In this document: piece after piece, positions 10,006 through 18,637 of the stretch | How the letters are laid out: each line of letters begins with the position of its first letter | How positions within the stretch are numbered: position 1 is the stretch's first letter | Source of the DNA: an uncultured Burkholderiales bacterium | Lineage (GTDB): Bacteria > Pseudomonadota > Gammaproteobacteria > Burkholderiales > Burkholderiaceae_C | Reading direction: 5' to 3' | Length of the DNA: 33,699 bases | NCBI GenBank assembly: GCA_903952885.1 | Contig: CAJBHE010000094.1 | Span: 1 to 33,699 of the forward strand | Notes under the pieces: generated by a model | The model's database searches: none | Seen by the model: only the letters and a program-made list of their open reading frames with translations | Told to the model about the DNA's origin: nothing | Program-made: the position numbers and the translations under genes

Positions 10006-10129
10006 GCCTATTTTGTAGCGCTTCAAAATTAAGCTTTGATGAATCTTCAAGCTTTCTCTTGTGAGCGGGTGTCATTTACCTACTAGGCTATGATTTACTG
10101 TATACATTGATATTCAATTATTCGCATAC

Positions 10130-10534
10130 ATGTTCCGCACCCTGCTTAAATCCAAAATTCACCGAGTTGTGACCACCCAATGCGAGCTCCATTACGAAGG
10201 CTCCTGCGCCATCGACGAAAACCTGCTGGACGCCGCCAACATTTGTGAGAACGAACAAGTCCATATCTGGAACATCAACAACGGCGAGCGCTTCATCACC
10301 TACGCCATCAAAGGCGAGCGTGGCTCGGGCATGATTTCGGTCAACGGCTCAGCCGCACGCCGCGCCAACGTGGGTGATTTGTTGATCATTGCTTCATTCG
10401 CACAAGTGCATGAAGACCAAGTGGCTACGCATGAGCCGCAACTGGTGTTTGTGGATGCACACAACCAGCAAGTGGGCTTGCGCCACCATGTGCCCACACA
10501 GGCGGCGCCTGGGCATGGGACGGATGAGTGTTAG
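10130..10534 (+). CDS. panD: Aspartate 1-decarboxylase
   Basis: 134 aa; '[60 protein letters not shown]', including the Gly-Ser self-processing site in 'YEGSCAID'. Confidence 0.97.
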   Translation: MFRTLLKSKIHRVVTTQCELHYEGSCAIDENLLDAANICENEQVHIWNINNGERFITYAIKGERGSGMISVNGSAARRANVGDLLIIASFAQVHEDQVATHEPQLVFVDAHNQQVGLRHHVPTQAAPGHGTDEC

Positions 10535-10637
10535 TGATACATCTAGCTCATTGGTTCTAGATCAAATTTTGTATTGAGAGAAGCAGCGACTCTCCCTAGC
10601 ATCCCAGTCAGAACTCAACCTTTGGACTGAGACTGAT

Positions 10638-10976
10638 ATGAACCAATTGAAAATAGGTACTGTTTTGGTCGCTTGTGTACTGACAAGCATGGCCTTTTTC
10701 ACCCAAGCAGGCGCAAAGGTTGCGTCGAGTCTGAGTCTTCAAACCACATTAGGGAATGACGAAGACACATTCACGTTCGTAGGCCAATGTCCCAACGGGG
10801 AGAGGTATCGCCTTGTGTCTTACCAAGTAAATACCGTTGACAGCAATCAATCTTTTTATGACTATGAAGGCCCCGTTGGCAAGGGCACGGTCCGAACGGG
10901 TGCATCGCCCAAAACGATGTCCGTTCGAGTTTGCCGAAAGCTTGCTGAAATCGTCAATCAGAATTATTGGGAATGA
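10638..10976 (+). CDS. Small secreted protein of unknown function, two cysteines after the signal peptide
   Basis: 112 aa; N-terminal Sec signal-like 'MNQLKIGTVLVACVLTSMAFFTQAGA', then 'CPNGERYRLVSYQ' and 'SVRVCRKLAEIVNQNYWE'. Confidence 0.65.
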   Translation: MNQLKIGTVLVACVLTSMAFFTQAGAKVASSLSLQTTLGNDEDTFTFVGQCPNGERYRLVSYQVNTVDSNQSFYDYEGPVGKGTVRTGASPKTMSVRVCRKLAEIVNQNYWE

Positions 10977-10982
10977 ACCCCT

Positions 10983-11348
10983 ATGGTTCACTTATCCATT
11001 GAGTGCAAATTTACCGATCAACCGACACGCAATAGGCTGGAACATCCACTTCTTGCTGTTTTGGAAAGTGTGCATGAAACAGGCTCTATCGGTAAGGCGG
11101 CCAAAAGCTTGGGGCGCTCTTATCGCTTTGTTTGGGGCGAGCTCAAATACTGGGAGTCTGAACTGAATGCTGATTTAATCATCTGGGGCCGAAACCACAC
11201 AGGTGCTGAACTGACACCACAAGCCGTTCAGTTTTTGTCAGATGTTTCGAAGACACATGTGGATTTAGAACGACATGTTGCACAGATCAAAAATCGGGTA
11301 GAAGAATGCGTTTCCGCTTTAAAAAGCGCATCCAATGCAACCCATTAA
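10983..11348 (+). CDS. Stand-alone winged-HTH protein resembling the ModE N-terminal / LysR HTH domain
   Basis: 121 aa; 'HPLLAVLESVHETGSIGKAAKSLGRSYRFVWGELKYWESELNADLI...GAELTPQAVQFL' has a ModE-like HTH layout; no C-terminal MOP or effector domain. Confidence 0.75.
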   Translation: MVHLSIECKFTDQPTRNRLEHPLLAVLESVHETGSIGKAAKSLGRSYRFVWGELKYWESELNADLIIWGRNHTGAELTPQAVQFLSDVSKTHVDLERHVAQIKNRVEECVSALKSASNATH

Positions 11349-11365
11349 ACTTGACTGAGTTGTTT

Positions 11366-11382
11366 ATCATTACTTTAATGAT
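11366..11382. promoter_or_regulatory. Perfect inverted repeat ATCATTA-CTT-TAATGAT, candidate operator
   Basis: Read directly from sequence; intergenic, about 80 bp upstream of the LuxR-type regulator start. Confidence 0.45.
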
Positions 11383-11408
11383 GAGCTCTTTCAAAAGAAG
11401 CCATCCCT

Positions 11409-11427
11409 ACAACCAAAGTTTAGTTGT
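11409..11427. promoter_or_regulatory. Near-perfect 19-bp palindrome ACAACcAAAgTTTaGTTGT, candidate operator
   Basis: Symmetric about the central G, one mismatched pair; 34 bp upstream of the response-regulator start codon. Confidence 0.45.
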
Positions 11428-11461
11428 CAAGAGGTAGGCTGGCCGCTAGCATCTTCATGAG

Positions 11462-12097
11462 ATGGATGTCCCTTACATAAATTCTCTATTGATCATTGAC
11501 GACCATCCGGTTTATCGCGATGCATTGAGCGAAAAACTTAAGTGCGATTTGATGCCAGAGGGTATTGAAGTTGCGGCAGCTGGCAATGCGCACGATGGCT
11601 TAGAACTGCTTGCAACGTCAAACCAAAATTGGGTGGTTTTATTAGATGTCACGATGCCAGGACTGAGCGGTCTCGCTGGCATCAAAGTTTTCAAATCATT
11701 AGCCAATGTCGCACATGTGGTGTCCATCTCAGGACTAGATGCGCAGGTGTGGGAACCTAAAGCAGTTTCCGCGGGTGCATGCATGTTTTTGTCTAAAAAC
11801 AGCACCTCAGAACTGATAGCTCGCAAACTCAAACCGTGGTTAGCGGATGATGCCGACCTTACGAAGCCAAAGCAGGCATCGGAACCAAATGAATTTCGTC
11901 TCACGCGAAGACAACGAGAAGTGTTAGATTTAATTGCGCAAGGACACCCCAACAAAATCATTGCAGACTATCTCGAAATCAGTGAACAAACCGTCAAGAT
12001 TCACATTAACCAAATATTCAAAGAGTTGCGCGTGTTCAATAGAACACAGGCCATGATCAAAGCGCAAAAGTACCACTTGCTTTCTCATAGCAATTGA
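11462..12097 (+). CDS. LuxR/NarL-family response regulator
   Basis: 211 aa; receiver 'LLIIDDHPVYRDAL', phospho-Asp region 'VVLLDVTMPGLSGLAG', 'FLSKN'; C-terminal LuxR HTH 'LTRRQREVLDLIAQGHPNKIIADYLEISEQTVKIHINQIFKEL'. Confidence 0.93.
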   Translation: MDVPYINSLLIIDDHPVYRDALSEKLKCDLMPEGIEVAAAGNAHDGLELLATSNQNWVVLLDVTMPGLSGLAGIKVFKSLANVAHVVSISGLDAQVWEPKAVSAGACMFLSKNSTSELIARKLKPWLADDADLTKPKQASEPNEFRLTRRQREVLDLIAQGHPNKIIADYLEISEQTVKIHINQIFKELRVFNRTQAMIKAQKYHLLSHSN

Positions 12098-12118
12098 CAA
12101 TAATTAGTCAATACGTTT

Positions 12119-13927
12119 ATGCCTAGCGAAAAAATTAATATCTCTTCATCTTCCAGTATTAAGAGTAATAATTCACAAGACTCAGAGGTAAATAGTTTTT
12201 ATCTGTTGCGTGAGAAACTGATACACATCATCAAGGCCGCTAGATCTGCGACGTTAGCCAATATTTTGGCGCCTTTACTGTGTATCCCTGCTTTTAAAGA
12301 TGAAGTCACCGCATTGAATTTAGGTGCTTGGCTGGCTTATATGGCTGTCAGTATCGTGGTTCGAACATGGATAATTTTCACGCTACCAATTACCCCTGAA
12401 AAAATTATTCATCCAAAGCGCGATTTAAATAAAGCATCCTTTGCGTTATCCATTGTAGGTTTCGGGTGGGGCTTGGGTTGGTTTTTGATGGCCGCAGATT
12501 TAACCATTGTGAACCGCATGATTTATATTTATATGATCACGGCTGCATTGATTGCGGGCATGTATGCATACAGCGTTCATAAGCCGACTTTTTACTTATT
12601 CACTTTGCCAATCATGATTCCAGCGCTATGCACATCGCTTTGGTTGACTGATATTTTTCCTTGGACCTTTGTAATTGGCCTGGCTACTGTTTTTATTGCT
12701 TTTCTTAGCATCGCAAGAAACTTTGCCAGCACTTTTGATCAATCTATCAGACTTAGATTCCGAAATGAATCTCTGTTTCAAGAACTTGCTGCTGAGCGCG
12801 ATCAATCCATTGCAGCCAATATTTCTAAATCAAAGTTTATTGCGGATGCAAGTCATGACCTGCGTCAACCATTGCAAGCTGTGAACGTCTATTTAGAAAT
12901 GATTCAGTTTGATAACTTGGCAACGGCCGAGAAGAAGATACTTTCGAAAATTAAAAATTGCATCACCATTCTAAACGTGATGTTTGACTCTTTACTAAAC
13001 ATTAGCAAGCTTGATGCGGATGTGACGCATGTAAAAAATAGTGTTTTCCAACTGAAGGATCTTGGCGATGCCATTTTGGAGCTAACTGAGTCCCCTGCTA
13101 CACGTAAAGGTTTAAAACTCGAACTTATTTGCCCAGATTTGACCGTCAAAGGTGACAAAATATTTTTACAGCAAATTGTGACTAATCTCGTCTCAAATGC
13201 TATTCAATACACAGAAAGTGGAACAGTTGAAATTCGATTTGAGATTGATCAAGATTGCTTAGTTTTTCATATCAGTGATACAGGGTGCGGGATCTATGAA
13301 GCCGAACAGGGGAAAATTTTCAATGAGTTCTTCCGATCTGACAGAACAAGAAAATTACACGACGGCCTTGGGCTCGGCTTAGCCATCGTCAAACGAATGT
13401 GTCATTTGATAGGTGCAGAAGTCAGCGTTGTTTCTAAATTAAATACGGGCTCTTGCTTCACAGTGAAAACCGTTTTTATCGCTTCTCTCAACGAACGACA
13501 GACGCCTCATTGCGAGCCCATTTTGTATTCAACAGATGTACAGGATATTTTTCAAGGCAAACACATTGCAGTGATTGAAGACAACGCCATCATTGTCGAA
13601 GCCTACAAACAGACACTTGCAAGCAAAGGGGCTTACGTTTACGTGTTGTCAGAATTTGAACTTGAGTTAGTCACCCAGCTTCAAAGCATTGACCACTTAG
13701 ACTGCATCATTTGCGATTACCGCTTACGACAAACGACAGGCGACTTACTCATCGAAAAAATCCGAGAAAACTTTAACAAAGCAATTCCCGCTATCATTGT
13801 GACGGCGGATACCTCACCGTCGCACATTCACTTTTTTGATCAAATTGATGTACAAGTTTTGCACAAACCAATTAGTTTTGAACAAGTTACCAAAACTATC
13901 GAGAAATTGCTTTCACAAAATGAATGA
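12119..13927 (+). CDS. Multi-TM hybrid sensor histidine kinase with C-terminal receiver domain
   Basis: 602 aa; several hydrophobic segments in the first ~200 aa, HisKA 'FIADASHDLRQPLQAVNVYLEM', HATPase 'IVTNLVSNAIQYT', 'ISDTGCGI', 'GLGLGLAIVKRM', receiver 'IAVIEDNAIIVEAY', 'DCIICDYRLRQ', 'VLHKP'. Confidence 0.93.
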   Translation: MPSEKINISSSSSIKSNNSQDSEVNSFYLLREKLIHIIKAARSATLANILAPLLCIPAFKDEVTALNLGAWLAYMAVSIVVRTWIIFTLPITPEKIIHPKRDLNKASFALSIVGFGWGLGWFLMAADLTIVNRMIYIYMITAALIAGMYAYSVHKPTFYLFTLPIMIPALCTSLWLTDIFPWTFVIGLATVFIAFLSIARNFASTFDQSIRLRFRNESLFQELAAERDQSIAANISKSKFIADASHDLRQPLQAVNVYLEMIQFDNLATAEKKILSKIKNCITILNVMFDSLLNISKLDADVTHVKNSVFQLKDLGDAILELTESPATRKGLKLELICPDLTVKGDKIFLQQIVTNLVSNAIQYTESGTVEIRFEIDQDCLVFHISDTGCGIYEAEQGKIFNEFFRSDRTRKLHDGLGLGLAIVKRMCHLIGAEVSVVSKLNTGSCFTVKTVFIASLNERQTPHCEPILYSTDVQDIFQGKHIAVIEDNAIIVEAYKQTLASKGAYVYVLSEFELELVTQLQSIDHLDCIICDYRLRQTTGDLLIEKIRENFNKAIPAIIVTADTSPSHIHFFDQIDVQVLHKPISFEQVTKTIEKLLSQNE

Positions 13928-14945
13928 CTTTAATAGTCAATCTCAAGTGAAAAAATTAAAAGCTCTTGTACTGATTTGTGTAATGTGCTTTGCAAAAGAG
14001 TCATTTTCAGCAGATGGGTTTAAAACTCATTTCGCAACGACTGGAACTTTAGGTGAGAATATTTTTACTCCAAACATCACGCCTGGTGGGTTTGTCGGTT
14101 TGGGATATAAAAAGGCTGTCGCTGAAGCGGTGACTGATTCTTCTGGCAATGAAATAAAAAAAGCCCCGAACGGCCTTCCGTTTTCTTATAAAAATACAGG
14201 AAGTATTCAATATATTCATGCGGGTTATACGGCTGCAGAAAATTATGCAGGAGGTTATCTAACTGGATTCACTGCAATTCCCTTCACTTCATTTGATAAA
14301 ACAGTCATGCTGGCTGGGACTTTAAGCCTCCCTAATAGCAGCGCAAATGTGAATGGGCTTGACGACCTAGAAATAGGTGGGACATGGGATTATAAAAAGT
14401 CAGCAGATACCAAATATTCAGTTGGGCTGGCATTGACCACCAAGACAGGCGGATATCAAATTGCAAACAACGGGTCCTCCATTGGGCAAGGCTATTACAC
14501 GCTAAAGCCTAGTTTCTTATCCATTACTCAAAACGGGGCTGTGTCATATGCATACAAGGCCACGCTTGGCGTGAATAGCAAGAACAATGACGCAAACTAT
14601 CGCAGTGGAAACATACTCTCGCTCGAGGCGGCTGTCGGTTACAAAACAAGCTTAGGTGCCTTGGGCCTCAAAGTGCACCAACTTCAACAGATTCAAAACG
14701 ACTCAGGTTCAGGCGTTCCTGCAACTGTTTTTAATATATATAATTTACCACTTAATGGTGTTACAGCACCCAACACGGATGGAAACAGAATTAAATATTC
14801 AACTGCGAGCGTCTTTTTCACGACCCCTGTGAATGCGATTGGCTCCATTTTTTATATCGGTTTCACATCAATGCGTAATGCGTTCAATGCAGCGGTTCCT
14901 AATGATGGATATTATGAAATCCGTTTGACAAAGGCATTTAATTAA
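13920..14945 (+). CDS. Outer-membrane beta-barrel-like protein, SphA / 'MetA-pathway of phenol degradation' transporter family (PF13557-like)
   Basis: Start at 13920 (MNDFNSQSQVKK...) overlaps the kinase stop by 8 bp; signal peptide 'LKALVLICVMCFAKESFSADG', 'FATTGTLGENIFTPNITPGGFVGLGY', alternating amphipathic strands, C-terminal aromatic 'YEIRLTKAFN'. Confidence 0.7.
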   Translation: MNDFNSQSQVKKLKALVLICVMCFAKESFSADGFKTHFATTGTLGENIFTPNITPGGFVGLGYKKAVAEAVTDSSGNEIKKAPNGLPFSYKNTGSIQYIHAGYTAAENYAGGYLTGFTAIPFTSFDKTVMLAGTLSLPNSSANVNGLDDLEIGGTWDYKKSADTKYSVGLALTTKTGGYQIANNGSSIGQGYYTLKPSFLSITQNGAVSYAYKATLGVNSKNNDANYRSGNILSLEAAVGYKTSLGALGLKVHQLQQIQNDSGSGVPATVFNIYNLPLNGVTAPNTDGNRIKYSTASVFFTTPVNAIGSIFYIGFTSMRNAFNAAVPNDGYYEIRLTKAFN

Positions 14946-15006
14946 AAATGAATTGGGCTGAGGGCGCTTGATGGGTGGCGCATCCCAACCCAGCTAACAT
15001 TTCGCC

Positions 15007-15645
15007 ATGTTGCAATACGAAACCGTCCCCGTCACCCCCTTCCAACAAAACTGCTCCATCGTTTGGTGCGATGAAACGATGAACGCCGCCATCATCGACC
15101 CAGGTGGCGATTTGCCTGTCTTGCAAGACGCCTGCCAACAGTTGGGTGTGACGCTAGAGCAAATTTGGCTCACCCACGCCCACGTCGATCACGCTGGTGC
15201 CACCGCCGACTTGGCCGACAAACTCAACCTGCCCATCATCGGGCCACATGAGGGCGACCAGTTTTGGATTGACGGCTTGCCGCAAGCCGCAGCCAACTAC
15301 AACTTCCCTGCTTCACGCACCTTCACACCCACGCGTTGGCTGCACGATGGCGACACCGTCACCCTTGGCACGCACACGTTGCAAGTTCGCCATTGCCCGG
15401 GTCACACGCCCGGCCATGTGGTGTTTTACTCGCACGAAATCAAACGTGCGTTTGTAGGTGATGTGCTGTTTGCAGGCAGCATTGGCCGCACTGATTTCCC
15501 GCAAGGGAACCACGACGACTTGATCAACAGCATCATCCAGCGTCTGTGGCCCATGGGTGATGACACGGTGTTTATTCCAGGACACGGACCTGAAAGCACG
15601 TTTGGTCGTGAACGCAAAACCAACCCGTATGTGGGTGGAACCTAA
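15007..15645 (+). CDS. MBL-fold metallo-hydrolase (glyoxalase II / YcbL-like)
   Basis: 212 aa; 'LTHAHVDHAGATADLA' (HxHxDH), 'VRHCPGHTPGHVVFYS', 'FVGDVLFAGSIGRTDFPQGNHDDLINSI', 'FIPGHGPESTFGRER'. Confidence 0.95.
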   Translation: MLQYETVPVTPFQQNCSIVWCDETMNAAIIDPGGDLPVLQDACQQLGVTLEQIWLTHAHVDHAGATADLADKLNLPIIGPHEGDQFWIDGLPQAAANYNFPASRTFTPTRWLHDGDTVTLGTHTLQVRHCPGHTPGHVVFYSHEIKRAFVGDVLFAGSIGRTDFPQGNHDDLINSIIQRLWPMGDDTVFIPGHGPESTFGRERKTNPYVGGT

Positions 15646-15650
15646 ACGGT

Positions 15651-16478
15651 TTACTTGGCGCGCTCGAACAGCGGCATGACCTTAGGCAAGTTGGCTTGAA
15701 TTTCTTCAATGCGCGTGTTGCCTGATGGGTGGGTGCTGAGCCATTGCGGCGGCGCACCTTTGTTGGCGGCGCTCATTTTTTGCCACAGCGTTACACCTGC
15801 ACGGGGGTCGTAGCCCGCGCGTGCAGCGATTTCCATGCCCACCAAATCGGCTTCGGTTTCGTCGTCACGGCTGAATTTAAGAGACAACAATTTAGCGCCT
15901 TGATTGGCCACCAAGTCGGTGATCTGTGGACTCACGCCAAAGAACACGGCAGCAACCGTGCTGCCAATGGCGGCTACGCCATTGGTGGCAGCAGATTTTC
16001 CCATGCGCTCGCGGGCGTGTTCGCGCAGGGCATGGGCAATTTCGTGGCCCATGACCATGGCCACCTCGTCATCGGTGAGATTGAGCTGCGTGAGGATGCC
16101 GCTGTAAAAAGCAATCTTGCCGCCGGGCATACAAAACGCGTTGATTTGATTGGAGCCCACCAAGTTGACCTCCCACTTCCACTCTTTGGCGCGCGGGTTC
16201 CAGTCAAAGCTTTGCGGGATGATGTCTTTGGCAATGCGGCGCAGACGGATGACTTCGGGGTGGTTGTCTGGCCCCAGCGCATTTTTGCTGGCGGCCTCTC
16301 TCATCATGTCGCCGTATTGTTTCCGGGCCGACTGCTCCACCTCGGCGGCGGGCACCAATCCGGCAAACACCGAGGCTTCGCGGGTGACTTCCACACCCTC
16401 ACGGGCCAACGCCGCAGCGCCACCCAGGCCGCAAGCGCAGCCAACACAGCCGTAGAGAAAAGCACGTTTGGTAAGCAT
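15651..16478 (-). CDS. M48-family metallopeptidase, exported
   Basis: 275 aa; N-terminal signal-like 'MLTKRAFLYGCVGCACGLGGAAALA', HExxH in 'MVMGHEIAHALREHARERMG', 'SRDDETEADLVGMEIAARAGYDPRAG'. Confidence 0.93.
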   Translation of the reverse strand: MLTKRAFLYGCVGCACGLGGAAALAREGVEVTREASVFAGLVPAAEVEQSARKQYGDMMREAASKNALGPDNHPEVIRLRRIAKDIIPQSFDWNPRAKEWKWEVNLVGSNQINAFCMPGGKIAFYSGILTQLNLTDDEVAMVMGHEIAHALREHARERMGKSAATNGVAAIGSTVAAVFFGVSPQITDLVANQGAKLLSLKFSRDDETEADLVGMEIAARAGYDPRAGVTLWQKMSAANKGAPPQWLSTHPSGNTRIEEIQANLPKVMPLFERAK

Positions 16479-16514
16479 GGAAAAGTCTTTGTGTGAAAGC
16501 CTGAAAGTAGAGGC

Positions 16515-17861
16515 ATGAACGATACAACAAGTCCAACATCCACGTCGCCCACCGAAGTTAAAAAACTGGGCTGGTTGGTTGCTTTGAAGGTTTACCTAGA
16601 GCCCGCCTCTTGGCGTATGTTGTGCCTTGGTTTCTCGGCGGGTTTGCCACTTTTATTGGTGTTAGGCACGCTGAGTTTTCGCTTGCGCGAAGCGGGGATT
16701 GAACGCAGCACGATTGGCTTTTTAAGCTGGGTCGGTTTGGCCTATGGCTTCAAGTGGATGTGGTCGCCCTTGGTGGACCGCATGCCTTTGCCCCTGCTCA
16801 CGCGCTGGCTGGGCCAACGCCGCAGCTGGCTGCTGTTGGCGCAACTCGGGGTTGTGGCGGGCTTGGTGGGCATGGCTTTGCTGGACCCACAAGTCGCGCT
16901 GGAGCCCGTGGTGTGGTGTGCTTTGGTGGTGGCGTTTGCATCAGCCACGCAAGACATTGCGCTAGATGCGTTTCGCATTGAGTCTGCCGACGCTCAGCAC
17001 CAAGCGGCTTTGGCTGCGGCCTATCAAACGGGCTACCGCCTAGCGATGATTTGGGCAGGTGCGGGCGTGTTGTGGGTGGCAGCACGCGTGGCGGGTGCGG
17101 ACAAAACAGCCTATCTGCACAACGCATGGCAAATCGCTTATTTGGTGATGGCAGCCTCCATGAGCCTAGGCGTGTTGACCGTGCTGCTGTCGCCCGAGCC
17201 CGCGCAACGCAAGATGCCACCTTCACGCAATGCGGCCGAGTGGCTGCGAGGTGCATTGGTTGAGCCCTTTGCCGAATTCATACGCCGTTACCGCTGGCAA
17301 GCCGCCATTATCTTAGGGCTGATTGCGGTCTACCGCATCAGCGATGTGGTGATGGGGATCATGGCCAACCCGTTTTATGTGGACATGGGCTACACCAAAG
17401 ACGAAGTGGCCGCCATCACCAAAGTGTTTGGTGTGATCATGACGTTGCTGGGTGCGTTCATCGGTGGCGTGTTGTCAATGCGCTTGGGCGTGATGCGCAT
17501 CCTCATGCTGGGTGCTGTGCTGAGCGCCGTCACCAATTTGCTGTTTGCATGGCTAGCGACGCGCGGCCATGACTTGACGGCCTTGGTGTGGGTGATATCT
17601 GCCGACAACTTGGCAAGTGGTATTGCGTCTGCGGCTTTCATTGCGTATTTGTCGAGCCTGACGAATGTGAACTACTCGGCCACGCAATACGCGCTGTTCA
17701 GCTCGATGATGTTGCTTGCGCCCAAGTGGCTGGCTGGTTTCTCGGGCGTGTATGTGGACGCGCACGGCTATGAGGCCTTCTTCACCAGCACCGCGCTGCT
17801 GGGTGCGCCGGTGTTGTTACTGGTGTGGCTGGCGTCACGCATCTTGCCTGTGAAGTCTTGA
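16515..17861 (+). CDS. ampG: AmpG-family MFS transporter (muropeptide permease-like)
   Basis: 448 aa multi-TM; 'FSAGLPLLLVLGTLSFRLREAGIERSTIGFLSWVGLAYGFKWMWSPLVDRMPLPLL...RRSWLLLAQ', 'ATQDIALDAFRIE'. Confidence 0.88.
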   Translation: MNDTTSPTSTSPTEVKKLGWLVALKVYLEPASWRMLCLGFSAGLPLLLVLGTLSFRLREAGIERSTIGFLSWVGLAYGFKWMWSPLVDRMPLPLLTRWLGQRRSWLLLAQLGVVAGLVGMALLDPQVALEPVVWCALVVAFASATQDIALDAFRIESADAQHQAALAAAYQTGYRLAMIWAGAGVLWVAARVAGADKTAYLHNAWQIAYLVMAASMSLGVLTVLLSPEPAQRKMPPSRNAAEWLRGALVEPFAEFIRRYRWQAAIILGLIAVYRISDVVMGIMANPFYVDMGYTKDEVAAITKVFGVIMTLLGAFIGGVLSMRLGVMRILMLGAVLSAVTNLLFAWLATRGHDLTALVWVISADNLASGIASAAFIAYLSSLTNVNYSATQYALFSSMMLLAPKWLAGFSGVYVDAHGYEAFFTSTALLGAPVLLLVWLASRILPVKS

Positions 17862-17924
17862 TTTACACGGTCTTTACGCTGGCTTTGGACAAGCGTGCTG
17901 TCCGCAAGGCATGATGACGAGACC

Positions 17925-18632
17925 ATGAATACTTTGCTCTTGATTGAAGACGATCACCGCCTCGCCCACATGGTGATTGAATACCTAGAGAAATCAGGTT
18001 TCTCTGTTCAGCACGCCGCCAATGGTCTGAGCGGCCTCAAGGTACTGCAAGACACAGCCCCTGCTATGGTTCTGTTGGACTTGATGTTGCCCGACATTGA
18101 CGGCCTTGAAGTTTGCAAACGCATACGAGCCTTGCAGGGTGCTTTGGCACAAACGCCTGTGCTGATGCTCACCGCCAAGGGCGACCCGATGGACCGCATC
18201 GTGGGCCTGGAGCTAGGGGCAGACGACTACTTGCCCAAACCCTTTGAACCTCGGGAGCTGCTGGCCCGCATTCGCGCCGTGCTGCGTCGCCACACACAGG
18301 GCGGGGGTCATGAGAACAAGCACCAAACCTTAAAGTTCGGGTCGTTAGAACTGGACCGTGATGCACGCAGCGTGAACGTGGGCGGCCAATGGTGTGACCT
18401 GACAGCCTACCAGTTTGACCTGCTCTGGGTTTTGGCCGAACGCGCGGGACGCGTGCTGTCGCGTGATCAAATCATGGAGGCGGTGCGCGGCAAAGAACTC
18501 GAAGCTTTTGATCGATCGATTGACGTGCACATGGGCCGCATTCGCGCCGCCATTGAACAAGACGCCAAAGCGCCCAAACGCATCTTGACCGTGCGCGGCG
18601 TGGGCTATGTGTTTGCCAAGCAGCAAGACTAA
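17925..18632 (+). CDS. OmpR-family response regulator
   Basis: 'MNTLLLIEDDHRLAHMVIEYLEKSGF', 'MVLLDLMLPDIDGLEVCKRIR', 'GADDYLPKPFEPRELLARIRAVLRR', winged-helix 'LTAYQFDLLWVLAERAGRVLSRDQIMEAVRG...RSIDVHMGRIRAAIE'. Start moved from 17895 to the ATG at 17925. Confidence 0.94.
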   Translation: MNTLLLIEDDHRLAHMVIEYLEKSGFSVQHAANGLSGLKVLQDTAPAMVLLDLMLPDIDGLEVCKRIRALQGALAQTPVLMLTAKGDPMDRIVGLELGADDYLPKPFEPRELLARIRAVLRRHTQGGGHENKHQTLKFGSLELDRDARSVNVGGQWCDLTAYQFDLLWVLAERAGRVLSRDQIMEAVRGKELEAFDRSIDVHMGRIRAAIEQDAKAPKRILTVRGVGYVFAKQQD

Positions 18633-18637
18633 AACGC

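Noticed and set aside
10062-10080. Possible Pho box upstream of the ugp-like operon (TGTCAT at about 10069)
   Set aside because: Only a single half-site; the second direct repeat expected for PhoB is absent.
10541-10562. ATCTAG-N10-CTAGAT inverted repeat after panD as a terminator
   Set aside because: AT-rich 6-bp stem, long loop and no clean T-tract; too weak to call.
10605-10635. Weak hairpin (CAGT...ACTG, CTCA...TGAG, CC...GG) just before the 112-aa gene start; possible RNA thermometer
   Set aside because: Stem is short and interrupted by several internal loops; not distinguishable from chance by eye.
15729-16496. 255-aa plus-strand ORF antisense to the M48 protease
   Set aside because: No recognisable motifs; the opposing strand has HExxH and a signal peptide. 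Shadow ORF.
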